Notes under the pieces: model-generated
What the model was told of the DNA's origin: nothing
Seen by the model: only the letters and a program-made list of their open reading frames with translations
The model's database searches: none
In this document: positions 26,628 to 40,249 of the stretch, in pieces
How positions within the stretch are numbered: the stretch's first letter is position 1
Layout of the letters: each line of letters opens with the position of its first letter
DNA from: Psettodes erumei
Lineage: Eukaryota; Chordata; Actinopteri; Pleuronectiformes; Psettodidae
Direction of reading: 5' to 3'
Assembly (NCBI GenBank): GCA_016785225.1
Contig: JAFBJZ010000651.1
Span: 868,001 to 932,000, forward strand
Length of the DNA stretch: 64,000 nucleotides
Program-made: the position numbers and the translations under genes

Positions 26628-29600
26628 GTAAGGGCCGGCGTCCCAGCTGTTGTTTTGACATTTTCACCCAGAAATGAAACCTACATTGACATTCGCTTCT
26701 CCCGCATCCGACTGACCCCCCTATAAATTTGCATCCCAAAAAGTTTCACGACTTGCCCCAAGTTTTTTGTGTGTGTTTTGGCTGCAAAAAAAAATCGAAA
26801 GCCTGCTGCACACTGTGATAGACAGCATCCTGGGGAAGCTTAAGCTATCAGGTGGTGGTGGTGGGGGGGTTTATAAGGCTGCAGGAGCACTGAAGCAGCC
26901 ATGCACACTGTCTGTTCCCAATGCCCAGCCATACCTCATTAGCTCCCCGCATTCTGCCTGAGCATTTTTCCACTCGCTTCACATGGATGGCTGCTCAACA
27001 GTAAAACTAAGTCCAAATGGCACTGATGCCCCGCAGTGTCCGGTTCAAAGTATTTTGGGGGGGGGTGAAAAAATAGTTTCAAACAACTACCGACATTAGC
27101 GGATCAGCTCAATTTTTGCGGGGCTGAAGTGCTGTATCTTCAGTGAAAAATATTTCCTTTTTAAAGCGGTAAGCACACTCTGCTGTTGACAGATAAGGCT
27201 CTGTTTTCCATCCCCGCGCTGATTAACTGTGGATTTACAGTCTATGCACTATCTTTCTCTGGGAGGAGGCAGAAAATTTTAGCAGAGCTGCGAAAAAAAA
27301 AAAAAAAAAAAAAGGATGGAAAAAGGGAGGTGGGGCGCAAGAAACGGGGACAGACTAAAGCCATTTTCGCTCTCGCACTTCATTATCACCTCAAATCCTC
27401 CGATGGGCAATTACCGAGCCAACTTTAATTAAGCCCGGTTTTGTCACCGGTAGGTTTTTAGAGTTCATAATTAAATCTTGGAAAAGGCATGTGCAGGCAG
27501 TCGACGGCGGAGACGGCAGACAGGCGGGCGAGGTACGGCGAGCGTCGCCACCTCATGGGCTCGTACGGTGCGGTGGAGCAGGTAGAGGCTGACGGTGCTC
27601 GGGGAGTGGGACGAGGCCACGGACGCGATGTGCTGCTGAGGAGGCTCTCGGAAGCAGTTGGACCAGATGCGTTTGATCAGGGGTCTGCACGGGGGGGGGT
27701 TGTTGTCAACCCAGGATCCACGTGTTCCTGCCCCCAACCCCTCCTGAGCCTGGGATCGCCTCCTCCTGCTAAAATCAAACTCATTGATTTTTCTTCTGCA
27801 ACAGGAGCAAAAAAAACCCTAAATAAAAGCAGGATAAAAATAGTATGTTTCCCTGCGTGTCTTGAGGCCCATGTCGTTTCCCACAGCATCAGATACAAAC
27901 CAGACGCTCGGTCTCCACGCTATTGATTTGATTTCCATTATGCTTAGCGATCATGTATGAAGGAGCGTGGTTCACTCGCTGGATGCGTCTGCAGAACATG
28001 ATGCTACATGCAGTTTCATGCGTGAAATTCTATCCCACGATTGCAACGACGACGGGGCCCCAACCTAAGTAAACGGATCCTGAGAGATCCCAAACCGCAC
28101 GGAGCCCTCCACTTGCACTTTAGACATATTTAGCCTCCTCTTCCTTTTTTTCTTTTGTGCTCCTCTTCAGTCTGACGCCTGCTGGAACTCGTCCACGGAG
28201 CGATAATGGAGAAGAGGAGGTGTGTGTGTGAGGGGCATTAAAATCACGTTTCGAGGGTTTTACTGAGAAAAGCAAATTAGCAGCTAACCTCTTTTGCCGT
28301 CGTGATGAATGCATGAGAGAACACATTGGATTAACAGGTTTTAGTCCTGCATCTCTAATGAGACCCTGCTGCCTGTTGCTCTCATCTTTGTCACTGTATC
28401 TGCTGTTTTCGATGCAGTACTTTTTTTTTTTTTGAATAATTGAGCACTGTCGTGCTTAGCGTCAGCTTTGTGACAGCGGTGGTAACTTGATTTCCTAACC
28501 GGCGGTTCGCCACAGAATCCGCCCCACCCAGCCGCGGCCTCGGTGGGGGCTGTCCGGGCGAGCGAGGCGACGTCGTGTCAGCGGCGAGACCGCTGAGGTT
28601 TTGCCGGGAAAGGCGAGGGGAGATGGTTTAATGCTGGAACGCTAACCTCTAACGAGATCATTATCTCCGGGGGTTATAAATATTACACCCTTGGACAACT
28701 TTGAGAGAAAAGGGTTGAAGCGCAGAGATCTGTGACACGCAGAAACTGCGCACCAGTGAGCAATATTGCTAAATGAAAGCAGATGACGCTGCGCGCCGAT
28801 CGCACGCACACCCGTCATGAATGTTTTATTCATGCAGCTGAACTGGTGTCCTCTCCTCCCAAGTCCCATCCTGCTTGTTTGTTCCCAGTCGTTGCTGTTG
28901 TTGTTGTTGTTGGCTTACCCTCCCACCCCCCAGCTCTGCATCTTGATGTAGATTTGAATGTTCATACCATACCGAGGTGTCGGGTACATGTAGCTGGAGC
29001 CTAATACAACAGTCCTGCAGTAAACGCTCCCCTCACCAAGGTCAGTATTGTTGGAGCTGTATCGGAGAGGTGTTGATTCAGCTGCATGGCTGTGTAGGAG
29101 GCTGCATAATAACCTTTATACAGTATATGGCTATAATAAAAGGGCTGGCCAAGCACCAAAACACAGCTATAGACCCGCTAAGGTTTGTTTATTTATTTTG
29201 AAGGGCTGTATGAGCAGACAAAGCATTTTTGCAAATGCTTCATTGGTCTTTCTTCTCTTTTAGCAAACCATAAGAAGCGCTTATCATTAAATGTACTTAT
29301 TTTAACATCAGTCAAGTGCATTTTATTCTTTGAGTTGGTTTTTATGGTCTCATTACATGCTTCTTTTCAAACTAGAAGTAAGCCCGATGAAGTCCACGTG
29401 AAATCACTCTTTCGAATAAGAGTGTACAGGGATCTAAAGCTGCTGGACCTCATTCTCATGCCTGTGTCCGTCCCGTGTGTGACGATGTTAATAACGGTGA
29501 GCGGTCTCCCCTCAGCTGCTGCTGGAACATCTGGAGTGCCTGGTGTCCAGACACGAGCGGTCGCTCCGCATGACGGTGGTCAAGCGGCAGGCCCAGTCTC

Positions 29601-31094
29601 CCTCGGGGGTGTCCAGTGAAGTCGAAGTCCTCAAGGCCCTCAAGTCCTTGTTCGAACACCACAAAGCCCTAGACGAGAAGGTGAGTCGGCCTCCTCCTCC
29701 GTTAGCAAGGTGTCACACGGTATTAGGAATCAATGGGTCCACTTTGGATTGAACAGCTAATATCAAACGACGCAGGCTTTGCTGCCGCAGTGTCATCTGT
29801 GTTCTGCTGGTGTCATCTGTTGGTTTGAGCCTCCACATGTCGCAAGCAGCGCTTTTCTCCTGCCGCCTCACAGCCTGCTAATTTATGACCTTACCCCCCC
29901 ATATGTGATATCACCCCCAGCCCTGTAATCCGTTCAGCCTCTCCTCTAAAAGCCATCATTTATAAAGCATGTCCAACGGCAAGGGAATAAAAGCTGTCTT
30001 GTGCAGCTGGGGCGGGGGCGGGGGGGGATCCCAAACTCCGACCGCAGCTAACTTCTAATCCAGGATCAACCTCCTCATGAGATCCCGCATCCTATTGGGC
30101 CGCAGCAGCCCTGATGCCACCGCGGAGTGGCGTTGATGTAATCGCTCCATTACGGCCACGGCGGCGACCCCGGAAGAGGACGAGCGTGCTCGCCGAGAGG
30201 GAGCGTAGGAGGGGAATCTCATCAGCCGGTGCTTTAAAAGCAATAAAAGCCTCATAACCATGCTTTGAAGCCACCGCAAAGTGTTATCATGTGGCTAAGG
30301 GAGGAGGAGATGGACCGCTGTTTCTGTCGCAGCAGCAGAGGGCTGTTTTCCCCTGCTGCGTAAACCCTTGATCACCCAGACCTGAATTTAAACAGCAGTC
30401 GGAGAGAAAAAAAAAGTGTTTATCATCTTTTTTTCTACCACCGCGTGATCCGATGTGAGAGCATGTACAAAAACCTGCTTTAAAAACCTGTTTCATGGCT
30501 TTCAGGTAAGAGAGAGACTACGGGTGTCACTGGAGAGGGTGTCCGCCTTGGAGGAGGAGCTCACGGCAGCCAATCAGGAGGTAAGAGGTTGCCGTGAACC
30601 GCCACGTTTTGTTTGTGCAATTCGCTCTTCAGTCTAAAAGTGGACATGTGCTGCAACGTGCATACTGAAATAGGCAAACATGCCGTGCAAATGGCAATAT
30701 GTGAAATCCGCAGTGTTCACATTTTACTGTCTGAATCAGATAACGTACTTAAATGCACTCATATGCAAATGAGTGTTCATTTCCATCCAATTCAATTAAA
30801 GTTCCTTTATGCCTGCGAGAACAATCGTCACCGAGATCCACAGATACTCACAGAAGAAGAGGAAAGGAGATTAGAAGTTGTTCAGAAAAGAATAACCGAC
30901 ACTTGTTTAAGCTGCTTCGCACCAAAGAAGTTAAGAAAACATAAAAGGATGATTTGAGTAAAATCATTAAAAAAAAAGTGGCAGGATAAATAGGCAGTGC
31001 AGTATATAACTCACCCTCATCTTTACAGGACACAGAGCAAAATACCACAGTACTCGTGAGTAAAGAGCAGCGCTGGCAAAAGAGCTGCCACTTC

Positions 31095-31135
<41 letters not shown>

Positions 31136-34100
31136 AGTGTGAGTGTGGTGGCCTCACTCCGTCTCCGGCTCCTGGCTCGGGCCGGCGGCAGTGCCAGAGC
31201 AGCTCTCGCTCTGCACTGCAGATGGTCTTGTTCCAGCTGAGAGAAGCCCTCGGGCTGGCACTTCACAGCCTGTCAGACATGCCAGTCTGACACTCAGGCC
31301 GAGAATAAAAGTCGGTAAGGAGAAGGGGGGGGGGGGTGAGGAGCTGAGAGGGGGAGAGGTTGGGAGGCGTGTGTGTGCGCGCACAGACGGACGGACGGCG
31401 AGATCCGTCTGGAGAGGGAGGAAGGGCAAAAAGAGCAGAGAGAGGCAGAATACAGAAATAGAGATGGCAGGTGTGTGTTAATGAGAGTGCAGGGGAGTAG
31501 CTGGTCGAAGCGCATCTCGTGCGGAGACGAGAGGGTGAAGGAGACAGGAGCACAGAGAGGGAGGCTCGCCAGACAAATTGTAATGATGCGTTTGGGGGGT
31601 GGGGGGGCAGGTAGGTGCTCGAGCCGCCCGTGGTCTGAATCCAAGGTTGGAGGCAGAGCGGGATCCGGGCTGGGGAGGAATAAACAGTTCCAAAAAAAAA
31701 TGTGACGGGCAGCCGGTTCCCAAAAGTCAGTCTGGACCGGAATCTGCTTTTTTAAACTGAGCCGTTGAGTCCCTGACAGAGAGACAGACAGGCCGACGTC
31801 TCAGTGGAAGACGCCGCACTTTGAAAAATTTTCTCACATCAGGCAGCCAAGGTCGGGAAGACCGTACAGTAACGTCCGCAAGGCCGTCCCTTGTAAATGG
31901 TTAACGCTACGCCTGTCAGGGCGGTGCACAGATGAGTGATTGGGCCGCGAGGCGGGAAGCGTTTAACCGGCCGCCGCTGAATAGAAACGTCCGCACTTCA
32001 GAGGCCCCGGGGAGGCGGGCCGAGCCGCGAGCCAGCAGAACCGGTAATTGATTTGGGACGGAGGACTGGCATGAGTCCTTTCTCCCTGCGGGTTTTTTTT
32101 TTCTTTTTCAGACAACACGGTCGTGCCTGATGAAATCGGTGACCTCTGACCTCGTGCAGTCACAGGAGTTTTAACGTCCGCGCGCTGATAACTGCTGCTG
32201 ATCACATTCTGTTGGAACAAACAGAATGCGTGGGACTGTCTGTTCAGAACTTGTTTTTTCATGATTGTTTCTTTACTCACATGGGACGCTGGATATTTAA
32301 AGTCCTTGCTACGTAAAGTGTCCCTCAAACTTCAGTTTGACTGACGGTGGCCATCTGTCGCCAGATTCAAATACAGCACTGCTCGATCCTGATTGGTGCT
32401 CAGAAGTCTTCCTGCCCATTCAGCCTGTACAGTACAAACCAGACAGAAGAGGGCTGACCAGAACAGGCAAAGCCAGAAATCGTTTTTTTTTTTTTTTTTA
32501 GGGCTTTTGAAATAAAAGCTGACAGATTAAACATGCAGGGAATTTGAGGCAAATTTGGGAAAAAAATAGTTTTTCGACTGCTTCAAGAAAACAAGTCTTT
32601 TAGGACTCGATCGAAAACAGCTTAATAACACGGGCGAGGCGCGCCTCGGGACCAGTCGAGTCTGCGCTTAAGTGAGATCGAAGACTTTGTCCCACGTCGA
32701 AACGCGCTGCTCTTTTATTCTGCCTGATCCCGTGCGCTCACTCTCACATCTTTGCCAACGAAATCCCACGGCAAATTCGAACACGCAAAATTGAGGCCCT
32801 TTCCTCCTCATGTATCTACGTGTGCGCGCGTGTGTTGAGGTTTGCATTTGCTCCGAATAGTGCGATTGATTGTAATTGAAGTGCATTTCACCAGAGGCTT
32901 CGCAGGCCCCCGGCGCTCCCCTCGCCAACATCAATCCCTCCTGCTCCTCCCCGCATTTGTCCAATCTCTCCTTCATCGCGTTACTTCACACGGGCCTCTC
33001 GGCGCAGAAGCGCTTAAGAAAGATAAGGTAAATCACGCCGCCGTGCCCCCCTCTCATGCCTGTCGTCCTTGCTCCTCGTTCCCGTCAGATGTCTGCCTTT
33101 TGATGGGAGGCAAATCAACAACATCAGAGAGGAATAACAGGGAAGCCGTGTTCGTTTTGCATCTTCCTGTCTGTCATCTCGGAGCCGGAGATGCGTCGGC
33201 AGCGCGCGTCTTTTGTTGCGCCTCCGTGTCGCGGCTGGTGTCGGCGTTTGATCCCCGAGCCGGAGGTATTGCATAACACGCGGCATGCGGAGGCATAATT
33301 GAGCCGTCGTTAAGAATAACGAACACGGCCGTGGATCCGCTGTGCGGCGGCGAAGGAGAAGCCGAGCTGTCGCCGGGAAAAAGTCAGAAGCCGGGCTGGA
33401 GAGCTGCAGACCGAGCTCAGCGTGAGGGAACGACCATCTGTTGCTGCGTTTTTTTGTGTGACTTTAAAAAAGCTGGTGTCAGTGAGAGCAGGTTGGGACG
33501 CGAGTTTAAAACATATCGCGTCAGAGTGAGCAGCGAGCGCTGTATTGTTCATCCGTTCATCAGTCTTGATTGATTGTTTCAGAGAGGTATTAATTATTTA
33601 TCATTTTGCCTGCATTATGTCGAGGAATGTTTAGAATACTAGGAACTGCTGTCACTGTACGGTGCACTCTGCTTCACCACCCACTATGAGCTCAGCGATA
33701 AACCTGAAGATGAATGGGGACTGTGAAGGGACTTCTTCCTCTCCTCCGTCGCTCTCTGCGGGAGCTATCGAACCTCTTCCTACGATATCCTTCAGTCTTG
33801 ACCTTACTCTTCAAAGTGCCTTGAGACGACGAATGCTTTGAATGCGGCAAATAAAATCCGATTGAATGCATGAAAAAGTAACGGGGTCGCCCCAGACAGA
33901 TCCGTTGAAATCGTCAGAAAAGGCGAAAAAAAAAAGAAAACATGCAGATTTGAGCGTCCTGGGTGATTCAGAGATTAAAGCGTTTCCAAAGCTTCTGAAT
34001 ACTGAATGAGTAGAACCAGCATGAGACGGCTTTAATCGCATCATGCTAACAGCACACCGCATGTACTGTCTTTCTTTCTTCTTCTTGTTTTGCAGGAGCT

Positions 34101-37100
34101 GCTGCTTCTGTTTTTTCAGTGCAGGGAATAAGAGCGGAGTAAAGTGTGGATTTGTTTTTAACTGCGCAGGCCCATCCTTGCGGGGTTCAGCAAACCTACT
34201 CGGTGTGAATGTAAACGATTTAAGGGAAACCCCAGGTCCACGCAACTTACTTTCATTATTTCCGTCTCTGACAGTAACGTTGCACATTGTGTTGTGCAGG
34301 TCTGGCAGCATGGAAACATTGTTAAAAAGAAAGTCAGGCGCTTTATGCAACGCTGGCCGTCAGGTAGTGATATCAGATTTAAACAAACCCGAAGGTTGTC
34401 CAAACTTATTGTAAGGGAGACGCTGGAGGTTTTTTTTAGCCAGAGTTTCTGCAACAATGTCGTCCTAACTGAAAGAAGGAAAAGGCAGAGCTGTGAAAAG
34501 AAGGCCTCGGCTGACAGGGGTTGTTCGCTTCATCGTGTTGCCGATTTGTCTTGAGGCTGGACAAAACCACACGAGTCCAAAAAAAGAAAAAGGAAAAAAA
34601 AAAGTTTCTTTCACATAGTTAGAAGGGAAAAGGAGGTGAAAGCCAACCAAAATGCAACAAAACCAGTCAGGTCAGACGGGTTCAATCTCCCCGATGACCC
34701 GTGTCCACCCTTCAGGCTGCTGCAGGGAGAGGTGGCTGGCTCACGCTGTATTTCTCAGAGCTGCCATCACGTTTACGTGGAGGAAGTTTCACAGCAGGCC
34801 GACGGCGGGTCACTTTTTCGCCGCGCCGCAAATCGACACCTCTGCTCCCACATGTTTCAGGTTGCGGGACGTTTTGCGTCGGAGCGTGCGCGAGGCTCCG
34901 GGAAGGCCCCCGGGGGGCTTCAAAACTGCTTAGCGGAGACAAGTAGCAGCCAAGTACGCTATCAGCCTTTCTATTCCCGCTATCGTGAGGCGCGTGATAA
35001 TCACACAGTGTCTGTCATGGCAGGAACCTAATTATTGCTGTTGTCGGTCAGCCGTCTGACAGGGTTATGACAGTGGGACAGTTGTTTGAGGTGGTGGAGA
35101 CGAGGCACGGGGCCCGCGGGACACGATGATTATAGTGATTGTGTCGGCGCTCACATGTTTCCAACTTCACGTTAGTTAAACTCATGTCCCTGAAATTCCC
35201 GCAGAGGGACATACTGTAATTTACTAGTATTGCATAAGGAGGAAGCTGTTGGACGTTTAACTGAGGGCTGCAGTTATCATGTGCCGATGCTTTTGTGCCA
35301 GTTTAATGTTAAAAAACTGAAAAGTGAAGCTCGACTATCGCTGCAAGGTCACGCTGAAGGAGAAGCAGTGGCACATAGTGAACCAGGGGAAACCATCCTC
35401 CAGCTTTAACTCTTGTGTGTTGCTGTGCACACGTGAGTATTCTGACACTCTGCGTGTTTCGTTTCTAAAAAAACCTAGCTGTGTTTTGTTTTTGTTTTTT
35501 TTTCCAATCCTGCAGATTGTGGCCTTACGGGAACAGAATGCCCACATCCAGAGGAAAGTGGCGTCCGGAGAGGGAGGAGAGGACATGCTGGAGGGCAACG
35601 AGGCTCAGCAGAAGGTCCACGGCAAGGTGAGCGACCTCGATTAAATATGGAAAGTAAAAACCTGTTTTTAAAATCATGTGTTTTGGTCAAAACTCTGGCA
35701 GGCTGTCAGAGTGGATCCTGTGCTGTCAGGCGTATCGACACGGAGGAAGGTGGTAAGGCTCGGCATCGGCCTAATTGGGCACAAACCTTGCAAAATGCAT
35801 TATGGTATGGTCCGGTCCAAAATAAACCCAACCAGGCTGGCGTGAGAAATATTTTCAGGCCCGGATTTGAGAAATTTTCAATTCCCTAAAGGTGATCTCC
35901 CCAAACAGTGTTGTTTTAAAGTCTTCTCCACACTACAAGGAATACTGTATAATTCTGATGGTGAAATATTTAATCCCGTCAATACAGCAACACATATTTT
36001 ATTCCACTAATGCCCAAAGCAAAAATGGTTTTCCGACATGGATTAAATAAAAAATCTAGCCACCTTGTAAATTAAAACTAGTAAAAAAACAAAAATTTAA
36101 GCCATTTTGGCTTCATGTGCAACTAATAAATAGTTAGAAATTCAAGGTACTCCATCCTAAAAGAAGGCAGAAGGATATGTCCTTAATGTTTCAACAAAGA
36201 TATGATTTTTGTATCCTCAACTGTTGCTATGGTCCTGGGTGTAACTGAAGTTTTGCTGATATTCGCACATATTAAATATGTACATATACACCGGTCTTTT
36301 ACAGCACTGATCTGTGCCGTCGTATATGAACCTCATACGAGGAAACCTGGTTTGGTGGAATTACAGAAATTATCCCTGCACATTTAGTCCCCCCCCTCCC
36401 CCCTCGCTGTTTTTATTGCAATCAGTGTAAACACGCTGTTATAAAACATCACAAATGTCGCTGAAAGGTTTGGATCCGCGCGACTCGTGAGGCCGAACCC
36501 GCAGTCGGAGTGAAAAGCTCTCGCTGTGACCTCGGCCTCCTCTATTATGCAGGAGCGCGGCCGAATGCAAACCAGCCTCTGATTATTAATTCACAGACAG
36601 AGGTGTAGCAACATCCCCGTTGACTGAAACCACGCAGAACAGCCGCTTTTTTACATGCAGACGGCAGCATCTACATCTTCCACAGGATATCTGGGTAGAT
36701 CAATGAGATGCTATTACTTGGCTGGTCTGCTGGGAGGGGGGGTTGGGTAAAAAGATTGAGAGGGCGTGCGCCGGCGCAGAGGTGTACTCTAATGGGGAGA
36801 CGGCTATTGTCCGTGCCCGTTCAGTGAAGATAAAAAGATTTGTTTGTGTTTGCAGAATGAAATTGTGTGGTGAAGCCACCGCGATGTGTGTGTGAAGTGA
36901 CTGACAACCATTGACCTTGTAGTGAGGATGAAGGGCGAGTTATTCAGTGTCACTGCAGTCAGAGGGACTGACGGAGATGTGGGGGGGGGGGGGCACGTCC
37001 ACTCGGTTATCACTCGGTTATCACTCGTGTGACAAGTGGAAAGAGGTCAGCGAAGCTCTCAGGCCTTCAGCACAGAACGTGCCGAATAAACCGCGGACGC

Positions 37101-40100
37101 TTTCTGCCATTCTTAGCCTTCAGCCAGTAAATATCCAGCACCGCACAGGTCACCGACTAGTTTCTTTTCTCATCAGTCCCAGAACAGATGAACTACCTGA
37201 AACCTTTTTTTTTTATTATTAAAAAAGCCTTAAAAGTAATTGCATGTCAGTCTTTAGGAGCGCATAAAATAAATCAGTAAATGAGACGAGACCCCAGTAG
37301 GTCATGTATATGCCCTAACTTAATCTGAGCTCTCAGCTTGAATAAAAAAGCGCTCATTCAAACTTTCTCAGTCCTTCAAAAATAAAAAAGAGAAAGAAAA
37401 AAAAAAAGAGCAGGGGTCTTAATGTTACGAGACTGTGAAATGAGCACAATAATGGCAGCCAGAGTTAAACGCATTATCAGTGGGACAGCTGAGACGTTTT
37501 GTCATAAAGTAGTGCCTGAAGCCCTCAAAGTCTGGCCTTTTTACGAGAGCGGCTCGCCGCCCTTATAAAAATCAGCGGTCTGATTTAGAGAGTCCTGTTC
37601 CCTGGCCCCGGTGAGTCATTGATCACGGGGCAGGAGGGCGGGGGAGCCCACTTTGGCTGGTCCTCGAAGATGGACGGCCGAGGACGGGAATATAAATACA
37701 TTAGAATCTAAAGAACCGTCAGTTGCATTCAAGGCTCTCTCAGCGAATGTGTTATTTATAAGAGAGTTGTTTTCTGATCTTATCCTTACCTCTAAACTCT
37801 GTGACCCCCAACATCACCACCACCACCATCACCATAAATCTACCTCACACAGAGACCCGGCAGGGTGAGAGCTCAGCAGAACCTAATCATATCACTAATG
37901 CAAGTGTCAGAGCAATTTCTCCGACGGAGCCTGAAGTGATTCTCTCGCCCGCTTCTTTTTTTGTCACCGCGCCGAAACCAGGGGCAGAGCCGCGGCCTCG
38001 CGCCTCCTGAACCTGGATTCGCTGGAGTGCTCCGCGCGTGCGGCTCTCAGTGGGAGAAACGGCGTCTGAAGTGGGAGCGAGGCTGATTTCTCGAGGCCCA
38101 CTTCAGCGCACCGCAGGAAGGCGGAAAATGGTTTTCCATCTGCTTCATTTTCGGTCCTGATAATGTGTCTTATTTTCCTTCTTCCAAACCGCCATGCCGT
38201 TGTGAGGGGCCCATTTATAAAGGCACAATGCGGCCCTGCTAATGTATCAGCAAAAAAACCCCAAAACATGATTACGTCCGCAAAGCTCCAAATTTTGAAT
38301 GACCAGACGAAAACCAGGATTCTGTTTGGCGAATTAGGGAAAGTGCACATGTGTTAAACACAAAATGGACAATGGTCACTTTCCTCCCTGGAGCTAGATG
38401 GAGGTAAATATGAAGCCGCAGCCGGCAGCCTTTTAGCACAAATACTGGAAAATGAGATTAACTTAGTGTAAAGACAATACAGCAAAAGTCATTAAAATGT
38501 TGCCAGGAATGTCAAACATGACACCAGGAATTAGTCAGGCACCAAAAAAAAAGTTTTTACATGTTGTTTATTAAGCTTTAGAATGCGGGTAGGTAGATTT
38601 TGTAAGCTGAGTGTACTGAGTCCCATTTCTAGCCTTAATTTCCTTGTTGGTCGCCGTTCCTACAAATGTAAACATCTCTTATCCCCCCCCTCCCCAGCGT
38701 CTGTCGAACGGCTCTCTGGAGTCGGCCCACGAGGCGAGCCAGGTGGTGGAGCTGCAGGACCTGCTGGAGAAGCAGAACTACGAGCTGGCCCAGATGAAGG
38801 AGCGCATGTCCTCGCTCTCGTCCCGGGTCTCCGAGGTGGAGCAGGAGCTGGAGACCGCCCGCAAGGACCTCATCAAGTCGGAGGAGATGAACAACAAGTA
38901 CCAGAGGGACATCAAAGAGGTTACAGCGCGCGCACACACACGCACGCAGACACACACACGTGGGCGTCCGCTGGGGACAGGGAGACGCACACACGCACAC
39001 ATTTGCGAGGGGACTAGCGGTTGTGAGGAAGACATCAAAGCGAGCTAGCTGTGGTCTCAAAAAGCTTCTATTAGCATACGCTCTCACGCTCCCTCTTCAT
39101 GATGTAGCTGTGTGTGTCGCTCTGACACACACAGCTGAAGGCGTGCAGACTTTAAGACATGATTATTAACATGGCTGCATGGCTTCCTCGTGGTCAAACA
39201 ATCACTCTCAAGTGATTCCTAGAAATATAGCGTAAATTGCCACATGTGGAGAAAAAAGACAGTGGGCTACATTTACACTGCTCAAGCAGCTCCCACTAAT
39301 ACGTAACATTAAAAAGAAACAGCTGCATCTGCCACCTGTCGCTCCCTGAACAGCTTCAAGACGGAGCGCCGGCGCGTGAGGCGCGAGCAAGCAGCCGCTC
39401 AGAAGCCGCTTTCCAGGACAAATGTGAACGTTTGCGTTTGTCAAGTGGCTGTTAAGCGCCCCATCGTAGGCACGTTCAATATGTATCTGTGTGAGGCGAA
39501 GTGGACTGGATACAAATATAAGCCGATCTCCCGCAGCCCCGCGGGCTGAAATTGCTATTGATTGCTAATGACACAGGTGCTGGCAGCGGTTGTGGCCCGG
39601 CTGTACGCGGCCCATCGGACCGGCATCTTGTTATTACCCTGTGATGCCTCCTCTCAGAGCAGCTTTCTCTGCGTAACCACTATATTTGTGTGTGTTGTTG
39701 TTGTTTTTTTAACTGTGTGTCCTTGCAGCAATTCTCAATGCAGGAAATTAACTCTCAGAGATAATGTCGCTCCCAAGAAGGGGGGGGGTTGTTGTTGCAT
39801 GGCAGCAGTGTGAGATTGAAGATCACGGCTGTGTGTTTGCACTTTATGAAGCTTTGTTGTTTTATTTTATTTGGCATTTGATTTTCTTCCTGTGTAGATT
39901 ACGCTGTCGTCATGCAACACACAGATCTTGTGAGTTTGCAGCTCTGCTTAGTGTTGAGAGGTTCCAGTCATTTTTTGAGGGCCTCTACATGTGATAAACA
40001 GTTCACAATCATTAATTATTAAAGTTATTAAAAGTTGTGTACTACAGTTCACGTTTTGTGATAGAAATTTGTGCATCAAATAATGCTTTCATAATGAAAA

Positions 40101-40178
40101 TATGTGATGATGCAAATTAAGCCTTTGCGGATATGAGATTACAAAATATGAAATGCAGATTCTCCATCTGACCTTGTG

Positions 40179-40249
<71 letters not shown>

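Larger units (their letters stand above)
30581..35515 (+). other. ppfia2: ppfia2 intron C-D
   Basis: 4.9 kb, GT-AG, the longest intron wholly inside the window. It contains (TG)19 at 31096-31133, GA-rich sequence at about 31315-31560, a retroelement-like tail at 33800-33866 and a pseudo-exon with an in-frame stop at 34096-34138. No supported exon. Confidence 0.85.

Noticed and set aside
34096..34138. 43-nt exon-like segment with a very strong acceptor (TTCTTCTTGTTTTGCAG)
   Set aside because: In the phase set by exon C it reads ELLLLFFQCRE and then a stop, and its length breaks the frame. At most a poison exon; no evidence it is used.
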